NCBI GenBank assembly: GCA_965372385.1
Contig: CBDVCD010000017.1
Coordinates: forward strand, 1 to 27,415
Source of the DNA: JASJBU01 sp965372385
Lineage (GTDB): Bacteria; Pseudomonadota; Gammaproteobacteria; Chromatiales; Chromatiaceae
Length of the DNA: 27,415 nucleotides
Direction: 5' to 3'
In this document: positions 15,235-22,552 of the stretch, in pieces
Position numbering within the stretch: position 1 is the first letter of the stretch
How the letters are laid out: every line of letters starts with the position of its first letter
Position numbers and translations under genes: made by a program
Notes under the pieces: generated by a model
Database searches by the model: none
What the model was told of the DNA's origin: nothing
Seen by the model: only the letters and a program-made list of their open reading frames with translations

Positions 15235-16449
15235 TTGAACGCATCGCTACACCCCGCCCGTGTGCTCTCCGGCATGCGCCCCACCGGCCGCCTGCATCTT
15301 GGCCACTACCATGGTGTACTGAAGAACTGGGTGGAGTTGCAGCATGCGCACGAGTGCTTCTTTTTCGTCGCTGACTGGCATGCCCTGACCACCCATTATG
15401 ATGACCCTAGTATTATCCCGGCGAGTGTCTGGGATATGGTCGTCGACTGGCTTGCGGCGGGGGTCGACCCGGAAAAGGCGACTCTGTTCATCCAGTCTCA
15501 TGTGCCGGAACACGCCGAGCTGCATCTGCTGCTCTCCATGATCACCCCGCTGGGCTGGCTGGAACGCGTGCCCAGCTACAAGGATCAGCAGGAGAAACTG
15601 AAAGAGAAAGACCTCGCTACCTTCGGTTTCCTCGGCTATCCACTGCTGCAGTCGGCGGACATCCTGATCTACAAGGCGGCCCAGGTGCCGGTGGGCGAGG
15701 ATCAGGTGGCCCACGTGGAGCTGACCCGTGAGATAGCGCGGCGTTTCAACCATCTCTACGGCCGCGAAGCCGATTACGAGCAGAAGGCCCGGCAGGCCCA
15801 GAAAAAGATGGGTAAGAAGCAGACGAAAAACTTCGAGCGTATGCGCCGGGCCTACCAGGAGCAGGGCGACGCGGAGGCATTGCTGGCTGCCCGGGAGTTG
15901 CTCGCCGCCCAGCAGAATATCACCACCGAGGATCGGGAGCGTCTGTTGGGCTACCTGGAGGGTGGCGGTCGGGTGATCCTGGTGGAACCCCAGCCCCTGC
16001 TGACCAAGGCCTCCAAGATGCCAGGTCTGGATGGACAGAAGATGTCCAAATCCTACGGCAACACTATCTCCCTGCGCGAGTCGCCGGAGAATCTGGAGAA
16101 TAGGCTCAAACGCATGCCCACCGATACCAACCGGGTGCGGCGCAACGACCCGGGCGATCCGGACAAGTGTCCGGTCTGGCAGTTTCACCAGGTCTATTCC
16201 GACGATGAGGTGAAAAACTGGGTGCAGGAGGGTTGTCGTACCGCCGCTATCGGTTGCCTCGACTGTAAGGCCCCGGTGATCGAAGCGGTGCTGCTCGAAT
16301 TGAAGCCGATGCAGGAGCGGGCGGCGGAATTGGAGGCCCGGCCGGAACAGGTGCGCGGCATCATCGAGGCGGGCTCGGAGCGGGCAAGGGAAGTGGCGAA
16401 AGAGACCATGCGCGAAGTCCGTCAGGTGATGTCGCTGAATTTTTCCTGA
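15235..16449 (+). CDS. trpS: Tryptophan--tRNA ligase
   Basis: Class I synthetase that charges tRNA-Trp. The HIGH motif is HLGH (21-24) in RPTGRLHLGHYHG and the KMSKS motif is at 269-273 in LDGQKMSKSYGN. At 404 residues it is longer than the E. coli enzyme (about 334) because about 70 charged residues (178-246, rich in Lys/Glu/Gln) are inserted before the KMSKS region, a feature I recall in other gammaproteobacterial TrpS proteins. I chose TTG at 15235 because AGGAG (15224-15228) is 6 bases upstream and the protein then starts at the conserved SGMRPTG region; longer upstream reading is just the site-2 protease gene in another frame. Confidence 0.93.
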   Translation: MNASLHPARVLSGMRPTGRLHLGHYHGVLKNWVELQHAHECFFFVADWHALTTHYDDPSIIPASVWDMVVDWLAAGVDPEKATLFIQSHVPEHAELHLLLSMITPLGWLERVPSYKDQQEKLKEKDLATFGFLGYPLLQSADILIYKAAQVPVGEDQVAHVELTREIARRFNHLYGREADYEQKARQAQKKMGKKQTKNFERMRRAYQEQGDAEALLAARELLAAQQNITTEDRERLLGYLEGGGRVILVEPQPLLTKASKMPGLDGQKMSKSYGNTISLRESPENLENRLKRMPTDTNRVRRNDPGDPDKCPVWQFHQVYSDDEVKNWVQEGCRTAAIGCLDCKAPVIEAVLLELKPMQERAAELEARPEQVRGIIEAGSERAREVAKETMREVRQVMSLNFS

Positions 16450-16460
16450 TGATTATTTAG

Positions 16461-16489
16461 TCCGCAAATGAACGCCAATAAACGCAAAT
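16461..16489 (+). repeat. Left 29-bp inverted repeat
   Basis: The arm begins TCCGCAAATGAACGCC and ends AAACGCAAAT. It matches the reverse complement of 17166-17194 at 28 of 29 positions. Sequences of this NGCGTTNATTNGCG style are, in my experience, common dispersed intergenic repeats in proteobacteria. Confidence 0.88.
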
Positions 16490-16544
16490 GTTTTTAATTT
16501 GCATCTATTGAGCATATGTAGTTTGTAGCAATTACATACTGATT

Positions 16545-16688
16545 TCAGGTCGTTCTGAAAGAAGTGTTTGCAGCATGGCAAGGATTGTTCCATTCAATCC
16601 TATTGCATTTCCTCCATCCCTGGAGGTCAGATGCTGCAATCAAGCCTACAAGGACGTATTCACGGCGACTTCTTTAAGAACGACCTGA
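16545..16688. repeat. 144-bp branched palindromic repeat element
   Basis: Outer arms of 21 bases (16545-16565 and 16668-16688, one mismatch, TCAGGTCGTTCT...) enclose a second perfect pairing TTGCAGCAT (16568-16576) / ATGCTGCAA (16631-16639). Within it are two further hairpins: AGGATTG (16581-16587) / CAATCCT (16595-16601) and CCTCC / GGAGG inside CCTCCATCCCTGGAGG (16611-16626). The result is a multi-arm cruciform, typical of dispersed repeats mobilised in trans or of structured RNA. It is non-coding. Confidence 0.7.
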
Positions 16689-16752
16689 AAGCAGTAACAC
16701 ACTTGTGATGATGCTAAATAATTACTTTAATTTTAGGAAACAAGGAACTGTA

Positions 16753-17139
16753 ATGACGAGAAGACTTACGCAAACAAAATCGGGTACACATCAAGCACTA
16801 AAAAATACATCGTATGAAAGTATGGTCGTCAGCTGGTTGATGCAAGATGGATGGCAAGTATTCTTGCCAATCCTGGATCATGGACATCAAACAGACATAT
16901 TGATATCTGATGGACCAAACTATTATCGAATACAAATTAAAACCGTTGATGCAGCTGGAGAAAATCACGAAATCAGAAACTGCTGGAAAGATAGCAATGT
17001 AGATTGTGTAATCTATTTTGCAAGAAATTCAAATTGGGGATTTGTTTCACCAGCTTTTAAAGAAGAAAAACGGAAACTCAACAATGATGGGCACATAAAA
17101 TTTGAACAGAATAAAAAAGACTTTCTAAAAGCTTTTTAA
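16753..17139 (+). CDS. PD-(D/E)XK endonuclease, I-Ssp6803I-like
   Basis: Small nuclease-like protein, 128 residues from the ATG at 16753; AAGGAA lies 7 bases upstream, which favours it over the ATG triplet at 16705. The catalytic pattern is E22, D48, Q61-x-K63 (YRIQIKT). The Gln-x-Lys in place of Glu-x-Lys is the pattern I recall for the tetrameric homing endonuclease I-Ssp6803I (Glu, Asp, Gln, Lys with similar spacing). GWQVFLPILDHGHQTDILI supports the fold. The gene is AT-rich, unlike its neighbours, and lies inside the inverted-repeat element, indicating transfer. No group I intron or tRNA surrounds it, so it is a free-standing copy. Target site unknown. Confidence 0.72.
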   Translation: MTRRLTQTKSGTHQALKNTSYESMVVSWLMQDGWQVFLPILDHGHQTDILISDGPNYYRIQIKTVDAAGENHEIRNCWKDSNVDCVIYFARNSNWGFVSPAFKEEKRKLNNDGHIKFEQNKKDFLKAF

Positions 17140-17165
17140 TAAACTCTAGAAACTTATTGAAAATA

Positions 17166-17194
17166 ATTTGCGTTTATTAGCGTTCATTTGCGGA
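17166..17194 (-). repeat. Right 29-bp inverted repeat
   Basis: Reverse complement of the left arm at 16461-16489 with a single mismatch (A for G at 17179). It ends 20 bases before the scpA ATG, so the repeat occupies what would be the scpA leader. Confidence 0.88.
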
Positions 17195-17214
17195 TAAAGA
17201 AATCTTCAAAATAC

Positions 17215-18033
17215 ATGACACAGACTGAGACACATCCACACCACCATCCGGAGCAGGAGGAGATGCCCTTTGCCATGGTGCAGGGTGAGCCCTTCACGAC
17301 GCCACCCACCGACCTCTATATCCCACCGGATGCCCTGGAGGTCATTTTGGATGCCTTCGAGGGGCCGCTGGATCTGCTGCTCTACCTGATCAGGCGGCAG
17401 AACCTGGATATCCTCGATATCCCCGTCGCGGAGATCACCGAACAGTATATCGAGTACATCGAGATGATGTCCGACATGCGGCTTGAACTGGCGGCGGAAT
17501 ATCTCGTCATGGCGGCCATGCTGGCGGAGATCAAATCCCGCATGCTGCTGCCGCGCCCGGTGAGCGAGGAGGATGAGGTAGGGGATCCACGAGCCGAACT
17601 GATCCGGCGTCTGCAGGAGTATGAGCGATTCAAACAGGCCGCCGAGGATCTGGATGGTCTGAACCATATGACCCGGGACAATTTTCAGGCCCATGCGGAA
17701 CTGGTGGACAAGCAGGTGGAGGCAAAGGACCCGGATGTGGACCTGCGCGAGGTCCTGCTGGCCTTCCATGATGTCATGCACAGGGCCGATATGTTCACCA
17801 GCCACCGGGTGGAGAAGGAGGCACTCTCGGTGCGGGAGCGGATGTCCCTGGTGCTGGAAAAGGTGAACAGTGAGAACTTCATCCAATTTACCGACCTGTT
17901 CGATTTTACCGAAGGCCGTCTGGGTGTAGTGGTGACCTTCCTGGCTATCCTGGAGTTGATCAAAAGCGCCCTGCTGGAACTGGTGCAGTCGGAGCCCTTT
18001 GCGCCCATTCATGTTAAAGCCCCCTCATCCTGA
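17215..18033 (+). CDS. scpA: Segregation and condensation protein A
   Basis: Kleisin subunit that bridges SMC heads and ScpB in chromosome condensation. Family blocks are FEGPLDLLLYLIRRQNLDILDIPVAEITEQYI near the N-terminus, YLVMAAMLAEIKSRMLLPRP, and the C-terminal winged-helix segment FTEGRLGVVVTFLAILELIKS. The ATG at 17215 gives 272 residues; the upstream TTG at 17188 lies inside the inverted repeat and is rejected, while ATG 17263 with AGGAGG just before it is a possible shorter start. A His/Glu-rich N-terminal tail precedes the conserved fold. It ends one base before scpB. Confidence 0.93.
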   Translation: MTQTETHPHHHPEQEEMPFAMVQGEPFTTPPTDLYIPPDALEVILDAFEGPLDLLLYLIRRQNLDILDIPVAEITEQYIEYIEMMSDMRLELAAEYLVMAAMLAEIKSRMLLPRPVSEEDEVGDPRAELIRRLQEYERFKQAAEDLDGLNHMTRDNFQAHAELVDKQVEAKDPDVDLREVLLAFHDVMHRADMFTSHRVEKEALSVRERMSLVLEKVNSENFIQFTDLFDFTEGRLGVVVTFLAILELIKSALLELVQSEPFAPIHVKAPSS

Positions 18034-18034
18034 T

Positions 18035-18964
18035 ATGTCATCCGCACGAGAACTAAAACAGATCGTGGAGGCGGCGCTGCTGGCGGCAGGCCGCCCCTTG
18101 AGTCTGGATCAGCTACAGACCTTGTTCGACACACCGGGAGGTGTAAGTGTCGCGGGAGGCGCGCCTCCAGGGATGGAGGTGGTAGGGTCGAGTCTGGAAC
18201 GGAGACCGAGGATGCCGGGAGCGACCGACGAAGGCGGCAAGCCGGATAAGCGGCAACTACACGAGGCCCTGGACGAACTGACCGAGGAGTATGCCGGCCG
18301 GGGTATCGAGATAGTCGAGGTAGGTAGCGGCTTCCGCATTCAGGTGCGTTCCCAATACGCCTCCTGGGTTTCCCGGCTCTATGCGGAGCGACCACCAAAA
18401 TACTCCCGGGCCCTGCTCGAGACCCTGGCCCTGATCGCCTATCGGCAACCCATCACCCGGGGCGAGATCGAGGATATCCGGGGCGTCAGCGTCAGCACTA
18501 ACATCGTCAAGACCCTCACCGAACGGGAGTGGGTCAGGGTGGTGGGGCATAGGGACGTGCCGGGTAAACCGGCGCTCTATGCCACCACCAAAGAGTTCCT
18601 GGACTATTTCAACCTGAAGGGCCTGGGTGAGCTGCCAAGCCTGGCGGAGATTCGCGATCTGGAATCGATCAATCGCGAACTGGAGTTGCAGGACCCGGAT
18701 CTGCAGGCGCCGGATACCCAGACTGCGGAACAACCAACAGAAATCGAGGTGGATAGCATGCAAGGCGATAATCTGCAAGATCTGATCGAGGCCGACCCGG
18801 ATGGTGAAACCGATTCAGGCGTGGTGCATCAGGCGCCGGAGTCAGAAGAGAAGGAGAGAGTAACGCGTCCTGATGATGCCATCGATTTCGATCCGGATGG
18901 CGAAACGGACTCCATGACCGATCTGCCGGAAGAGTTGGCAAAGCGACAAGATGAAACAGACTAA
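18035..18964 (+). CDS. scpB: Segregation and condensation protein B, with an inserted repeat-derived segment
   Basis: Winged-helix partner of ScpA. Blocks are LKQIVEAALLAAGRPLSLDQL, YAGRGIEIVEVGSGFRIQV, PPKYSRALLETLALIAYRQPITRGEIEDIRG and the YATTKEFLDYFNLKGLGELP segment. The protein is 309 residues because of two additions: about 36 Gly/Pro-rich residues at 33-69, encoded by a palindromic repeat inserted in frame, and an acidic C-terminal tail that holds DPDGETDS twice. The ATG at 18035 starts at the family's usual beginning; TTG 17999 and ATG 18011 are alternatives inside scpA. The 3' end overlaps rluB by 14 bases. Confidence 0.92.
   Translation: MSSARELKQIVEAALLAAGRPLSLDQLQTLFDTPGGVSVAGGAPPGMEVVGSSLERRPRMPGATDEGGKPDKRQLHEALDELTEEYAGRGIEIVEVGSGFRIQVRSQYASWVSRLYAERPPKYSRALLETLALIAYRQPITRGEIEDIRGVSVSTNIVKTLTEREWVRVVGHRDVPGKPALYATTKEFLDYFNLKGLGELPSLAEIRDLESINRELELQDPDLQAPDTQTAEQPTEIEVDSMQGDNLQDLIEADPDGETDSGVVHQAPESEEKERVTRPDDAIDFDPDGETDSMTDLPEELAKRQDETD
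18131..18241. repeat. In-frame palindromic repeat insertion within scpB
   Basis: The segment encodes residues 33-69 of ScpB, which have no place in the family fold. It contains ACACC/GGTGT (18131-18144), the 14-base palindrome GGAGGCGCGCCTCC (18155-18168) and CCTCCAGGGATGGAGG (18164-18179). The last is the exact reverse complement of 16611-16626 in the intergenic element upstream of scpA, which shows that both derive from related repeat material. The length keeps the reading frame. Exact borders need alignment to uninterrupted scpB genes. Confidence 0.65.
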
Positions 18965-19880
18965 TCCAGTGGGTGGTGAGCGTCTGCAAAAGGTCCTGGC
19001 CAATGCAGGCATGGGTTCGCGCCGCGAGATCGAGGGTTGGATCAGCGCCGGGCGAGTGATGGTCAACAACGAGCTGGCGCATCTGGGGCAGCGGGTCGTG
19101 CCCGCCGACCAGATCAAGGTGGATGGGCGTCCGGTGGCCCACCGGCGTCTGGAGGCACCGGAGCGGGAGGTGCTGGTCTACAACAAACCGGAAGGCGAGT
19201 TGGTGACCCGTAAGGACCCGGAGGGCCGTCGTACGGTCTTCGAACGCCTGCCCAAGCTGAAACATGGCCGCTGGATTCCGGTCGGCCGGCTCGATCTCAA
19301 CTCCTCCGGACTGCTGTTGCTCACCACCGACGGCGAGCTGGCCAATCGGCTGATGCATCCCAGCCGTCAGGTGGAGCGGGAGTATGCGGTGCGGGTCATG
19401 GGCGAGGTGACCGAAGAGCAGCTCAAGCAACTGACCCACGGTGTCGAGCTGGAGGATGGCCCGGCCCGTTTCGAGGAGATCGTCGAATCCGGCGGCGAGG
19501 GCTTCAATCGCTGGTATCACGTGGTGATCATGGAGGGACGCCAACGGGAGGTGCGCCGCATGTGGGAGGCGGTGGGGGCCACCGTCAACCGGCTCAAACG
19601 GGTGCGCTATGGCAGCGTCATTCTGGAGAGCGCCCTGAAGGTCGGACGCTGGCGCTATCTCAATCACGATGAAATCAACAATTTGCTGGAGTCGATGGGA
19701 CTGCCGGCGGAAAAAAAGCAGAAGCGAAAACCGCGCTACTCAGAGGATGAACGGCCGCTCAAGGGTTACTCGAAACCCACGCATGCGCCGCATGCGCAAG
19801 CGGGTCCGCATAAGGGCAAACGGCGACAACCAATGGACAATCCCTGGGGCAGAAAGGGTCCCGGCAGACGGGGACGTTGA
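18951..19880 (+). CDS. rluB: 23S rRNA pseudouridine synthase B (RluB/RsuA family)
   Basis: Makes pseudouridine 2605 in 23S rRNA. An S4 RNA-binding domain (about 10-57, ERLQKVLANAGMGSRREIEGWI) precedes the catalytic domain with GRLDLNSSGLLLLT, where D115 is the nucleophile. Further blocks are HPSRQVEREYAVRV and EGRQREVRRMWEAVG. A basic, disordered tail (about 255-309) rich in Lys, Arg, Pro and Gly is typical of RluB. It overlaps scpB by 14 bases and the next gene by 4, so the scpA-scpB-rluB-nth-like unit is tightly coupled. Confidence 0.92.
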   Translation: MKQTNPVGGERLQKVLANAGMGSRREIEGWISAGRVMVNNELAHLGQRVVPADQIKVDGRPVAHRRLEAPEREVLVYNKPEGELVTRKDPEGRRTVFERLPKLKHGRWIPVGRLDLNSSGLLLLTTDGELANRLMHPSRQVEREYAVRVMGEVTEEQLKQLTHGVELEDGPARFEEIVESGGEGFNRWYHVVIMEGRQREVRRMWEAVGATVNRLKRVRYGSVILESALKVGRWRYLNHDEINNLLESMGLPAEKKQKRKPRYSEDERPLKGYSKPTHAPHAQAGPHKGKRRQPMDNPWGRKGPGRRGR

Positions 19881-20551
19881 GCCTCGCCAACCCTGCACTG
19901 ATCCGCATCTACCGGCAACTGTTCGAGTGCTACGGTCCACAGCATTGGTGGCCTGGGGATTCCCCCTTCGAGATCATGCTGGGGGCGGTGCTGACCCAGA
20001 ATACCGCCTGGGCCAATGTGGAGCGGGCCATAGCAAACCTCAAGGCGGCAGGCCTGCTCGATCTATCTGCCATACACCAGGCCAGGCCCGACGAGCTGGC
20101 GGTTCATATCAGGCCGGCGGGGTACTTCAACATCAAGGCCAGACGCTTGTTGAGCCTGTGTGATTTTCTCTCCGAGAGTGAGGGTTTGGAGCAGCTGACC
20201 GATAAAGCGCTGCGTATCCGTCTGCTCGCGGTACACGGAATAGGGCCTGAGACCGCGGACGACATCTTGCTCTATGCCTTCAACCGACCGGTGTTCGTCA
20301 TCGATGCCTACACCCGCCGTCTCTTTTCCCGACTGGGGCTGGTACAGGCGGATGCGGGTTATGAAACCCTGCGCAGTGATTTTGAGCAGGCCTTGGGAGA
20401 AAATGCCGAACTCTATAACGAATACCATGCATTGATTGTGCGGCATGCCAAGGAGATCTGCCGCACCAAGCCGCTGTGTGATGGTTGCTGTCTACAATCC
20501 CTCTGTGAGGATCGTGGAAAGGTAGCATCAAGCTACGGGTCTGCCCACTAG
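19877..20551 (+). CDS. Endonuclease III-like DNA glycosylase (HhH-GPD, 4Fe-4S)
   Basis: Base-excision repair glycosylase fold, 224 residues. The helix-hairpin-helix is AVHGIGPETADDI (118-130), and the catalytic Asp is D143 in VIDAYTRR. The Lys that gives Nth its lyase activity is Glu here (E125, GPET for GRKT), so it is likely a monofunctional glycosylase or uses another nucleophile. A 4Fe-4S loop is C195-x5-C201-x2-C204-x5-C210, one residue shorter than in E. coli Nth. It starts at TTG overlapping the rluB stop (TTGA). No ATG occurs before residue 34, so the TTG start is favoured. It converges with mtaB with a 24-base overlap. Confidence 0.85.
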   Translation: MSLANPALIRIYRQLFECYGPQHWWPGDSPFEIMLGAVLTQNTAWANVERAIANLKAAGLLDLSAIHQARPDELAVHIRPAGYFNIKARRLLSLCDFLSESEGLEQLTDKALRIRLLAVHGIGPETADDILLYAFNRPVFVIDAYTRRLFSRLGLVQADAGYETLRSDFEQALGENAELYNEYHALIVRHAKEICRTKPLCDGCCLQSLCEDRGKVASSYGSAH

Positions 20552-21808
20552 CAAATCTTCATTTTGGCTTAGCCTTGCCAACTGAATATCGACGATCCGG
20601 TTGCTCAGATCCGCTGCACCATTCTCCGCTATGGAAAGCCGCAGGTAGTTGGGGCTGTATCCGCGCCAACCGGTTTCCCTTGAACCCTCCACCAGCACGG
20701 GGAAGGTTCTGCCCAGATAGCGTTGCAGCGTTTCTCGTTTCATCGCGTCCCCCAGTTTATGCAGGGCCTCGCTACGCAGGCGCTTGATCTCCCGGCTGAC
20801 CGGGTTGGTCAGCTGTGCGGCCTTGGTGCCATTGCGGGGTGAATAGGCAAAGATATGCAGCTGGCCAAAGCCGATCTCCTCGACAAAGTTCAGGGTCTGC
20901 TGCCACTCCTCGTCAGTTTCACTGGGGAAGCCGACGATGATGTCGGTGGTGACGTTGAAGTCTTTCACCTGCATCCGGGCCTGTTCGATGAGACGGCGGT
21001 ATTCGTCAGTACGGCAACGGCGGGCCATGCGCCGCAGCACCCCGTCCGAGCCGCTCTGTAGGGGCAGATGGAGGTGAGGCATGAAGCGGGGGTTCTGGAA
21101 CAGTTCCCAGATTCCTTCCGGCAGATCCCAGGGCTCCAGGGAGCCGATCCGCAGGCGGGGGATGTCGGTCTCAGACAGCACCCGGCTGATCAGTTGATGA
21201 AGGTTGCTTCCAGTATCACTGCCGTAGCCGCCAAGGTGGACGCCGGTCAGCACCACCTCCTGAATCCCTTCACTGTGCAGCCGGTTGATTTCATCCACGA
21301 CTTCTTCAACCGGCCGGCTGCGCTCCTCGCCACGCGCCAGGGTGACGATGCAGAAGGTGCAGCGGTAGCGGCAGCCATCCTGCACCTTGATGAAGGCGCG
21401 CTGACGACCCCGCTCTAGCAGACCGCTGGAGGCTTCTGGCTCGATGGTCATCTTCGGCATCACTCTCAGGTCCAACTGCTGGTTGACGATATCCACCAGA
21501 TGCTCCTTGTCCCGGTTGTGGATCACCAGGTCGACTCCCTCGGCTTGGGCGGTAGAGGTAGGATCAAGAGAGGCGTAACAGCCGCTTACCACCAGGCGGG
21601 CATTGGGGTTCTGGCGATGGGCGCGTCTGAGCAGCTTACGGGATTTTCGCACCGCCTCTTCGGTCACCGCGCAGGTGTTCACCACCAGCAGATCAGCCTG
21701 ATCCGGCTGGTTGGTCAGACTGTGCCCCTGAGCCTGGAAATCACGGCTCCAAGCCTCCAGTTCCGCCTCGTTGAGACGGCAGCCCAAGGTTTTTAGGTGA
21801 ATGCGCAT
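20528..21808 (-). CDS. mtaB: tRNA t6A37 methylthiotransferase MtaB
   Basis: Radical-SAM enzyme that adds methylthio to t6A37 of tRNA (ms2t6A). The N-terminal methylthiotransferase domain has C10, C46 and C77; the radical-SAM motif C146-x3-C150-x2-C153 is in DGCRYRCTFC. LTGVHLGGYG and HLHLPLQSGSD are typical of MtaB, and a TRAM domain occupies about 370-426. Length (426) matches the family. It converges with the endonuclease III-like gene. Confidence 0.9.
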   Translation of the reverse strand: MRIHLKTLGCRLNEAELEAWSRDFQAQGHSLTNQPDQADLLVVNTCAVTEEAVRKSRKLLRRAHRQNPNARLVVSGCYASLDPTSTAQAEGVDLVIHNRDKEHLVDIVNQQLDLRVMPKMTIEPEASSGLLERGRQRAFIKVQDGCRYRCTFCIVTLARGEERSRPVEEVVDEINRLHSEGIQEVVLTGVHLGGYGSDTGSNLHQLISRVLSETDIPRLRIGSLEPWDLPEGIWELFQNPRFMPHLHLPLQSGSDGVLRRMARRCRTDEYRRLIEQARMQVKDFNVTTDIIVGFPSETDEEWQQTLNFVEEIGFGQLHIFAYSPRNGTKAAQLTNPVSREIKRLRSEALHKLGDAMKRETLQRYLGRTFPVLVEGSRETGWRGYSPNYLRLSIAENGAADLSNRIVDIQLARLSQNEDLLVGRPVA

Positions 21809-21877
21809 GTAAATGACAGTTGGTTGATCAGGCAGTGTGTCTGGCGCAAGAGCGCAATTTTACTCAGGCCGTTTTGG

Positions 21878-22468
21878 CTAATACCCAAGCATTTTATTGA
21901 TGGCTTCGAAGGCTTGGCTTTTAAACTGCGCAATTTCTGCAGCGTCATCGATGTCACTGGATAGCTTGTCGATCAATCCCAGAGCCTGCTCAGAGGTGGC
22001 GCAGAAATCGGCCGATTCGTTGATCGCCTCATCGAATACCATTTCCGCTATGGGTCCCAGGTGCACCGCTAACAGCCCTTTCAATTGCTGACAGAGTAGG
22101 CTTTTGTTCTCTTCGCTGATCCCAGAGGCATCACTCCCTGATTCCAATACTGTGGGTTGAGGCGCATTCCCAGTTCGCTTCGTCCTCAGCATATTCAGTA
22201 TCTCAGGCGTGCTGGGTAGTTCGTGGGAGACTCCGGTAAGTTCGGTGGACTCAAACTTGAAGCTGCCTCCGGCTATCTGGCTGATCAAAGGGATCGCCTT
22301 TCGCCCACGCCTAGGGCCATGGAAGATGGCAAAGATCCGACCAGCGTCAATTGCAAAGGTAATGACGTGATTGCAATTGGAGCGGATATAGAGTGTTCCA
22401 CTGCGCTTTTTGTCGATCAGATCGGTCAGGGAATCCAGAAGCTGAGGGAAGGTTAGGTTGTCTGCCAT
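21878..22468 (-). CDS. DUF4388-like (PATAN-type) protein of unknown function
   Basis: The first 75 residues (FPQLLDSLTDLIDKKRSGTL then VITFAIDAGRIFAIFHGPRRG and GGSFKFES) fit the DUF4388/PATAN pattern seen in proteins tied to gliding, twitching or signalling. A flexible linker (about 95-120) leads to a helical C-terminal region with LAVHLGPIAEMVFDEAI, resembling a helical domain often paired with DUF4388. No enzyme motif is seen. It stands alone between mtaB and the phosphate carrier on the same strand. A signalling or surface-motility role is inference. Confidence 0.65.
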   Translation of the reverse strand: MADNLTFPQLLDSLTDLIDKKRSGTLYIRSNCNHVITFAIDAGRIFAIFHGPRRGRKAIPLISQIAGGSFKFESTELTGVSHELPSTPEILNMLRTKRTGNAPQPTVLESGSDASGISEENKSLLCQQLKGLLAVHLGPIAEMVFDEAINESADFCATSEQALGLIDKLSSDIDDAAEIAQFKSQAFEAINKMLGY

Positions 22469-22552
22469 GTTCGTTGCGTAAATCTCACAGTAATTTTCAT
22501 AAGCGTATTAGACCCATGGCAATTTTTCCAGCTATCTCGTTATTTTTTGAGC

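Larger units (their letters stand above)
16461..17194. mobile_element. Inverted-repeat-bounded AT-rich element with a PD-(D/E)XK nuclease gene
   Basis: A 29-base sequence at 16461-16489 recurs in inverted orientation at 17166-17194 with one mismatch. Between the arms lie a branched palindromic repeat (16545-16688) and an AT-rich nuclease gene (16753-17139). The flanking trpS and scpA genes are GC-rich, so composition changes sharply. Nothing like a transposase is present and no clear target-site duplication was found, so the unit may be a MITE-like cassette or a homing-endonuclease cargo captured between two dispersed repeats. Confidence 0.5.

Noticed and set aside
16450..17214. Group I intron hosting the nuclease
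   Set aside because: The gene lies between intact protein genes, no tRNA or split gene is nearby, and no conserved intron core could be seen; the inverted repeats explain the borders better.
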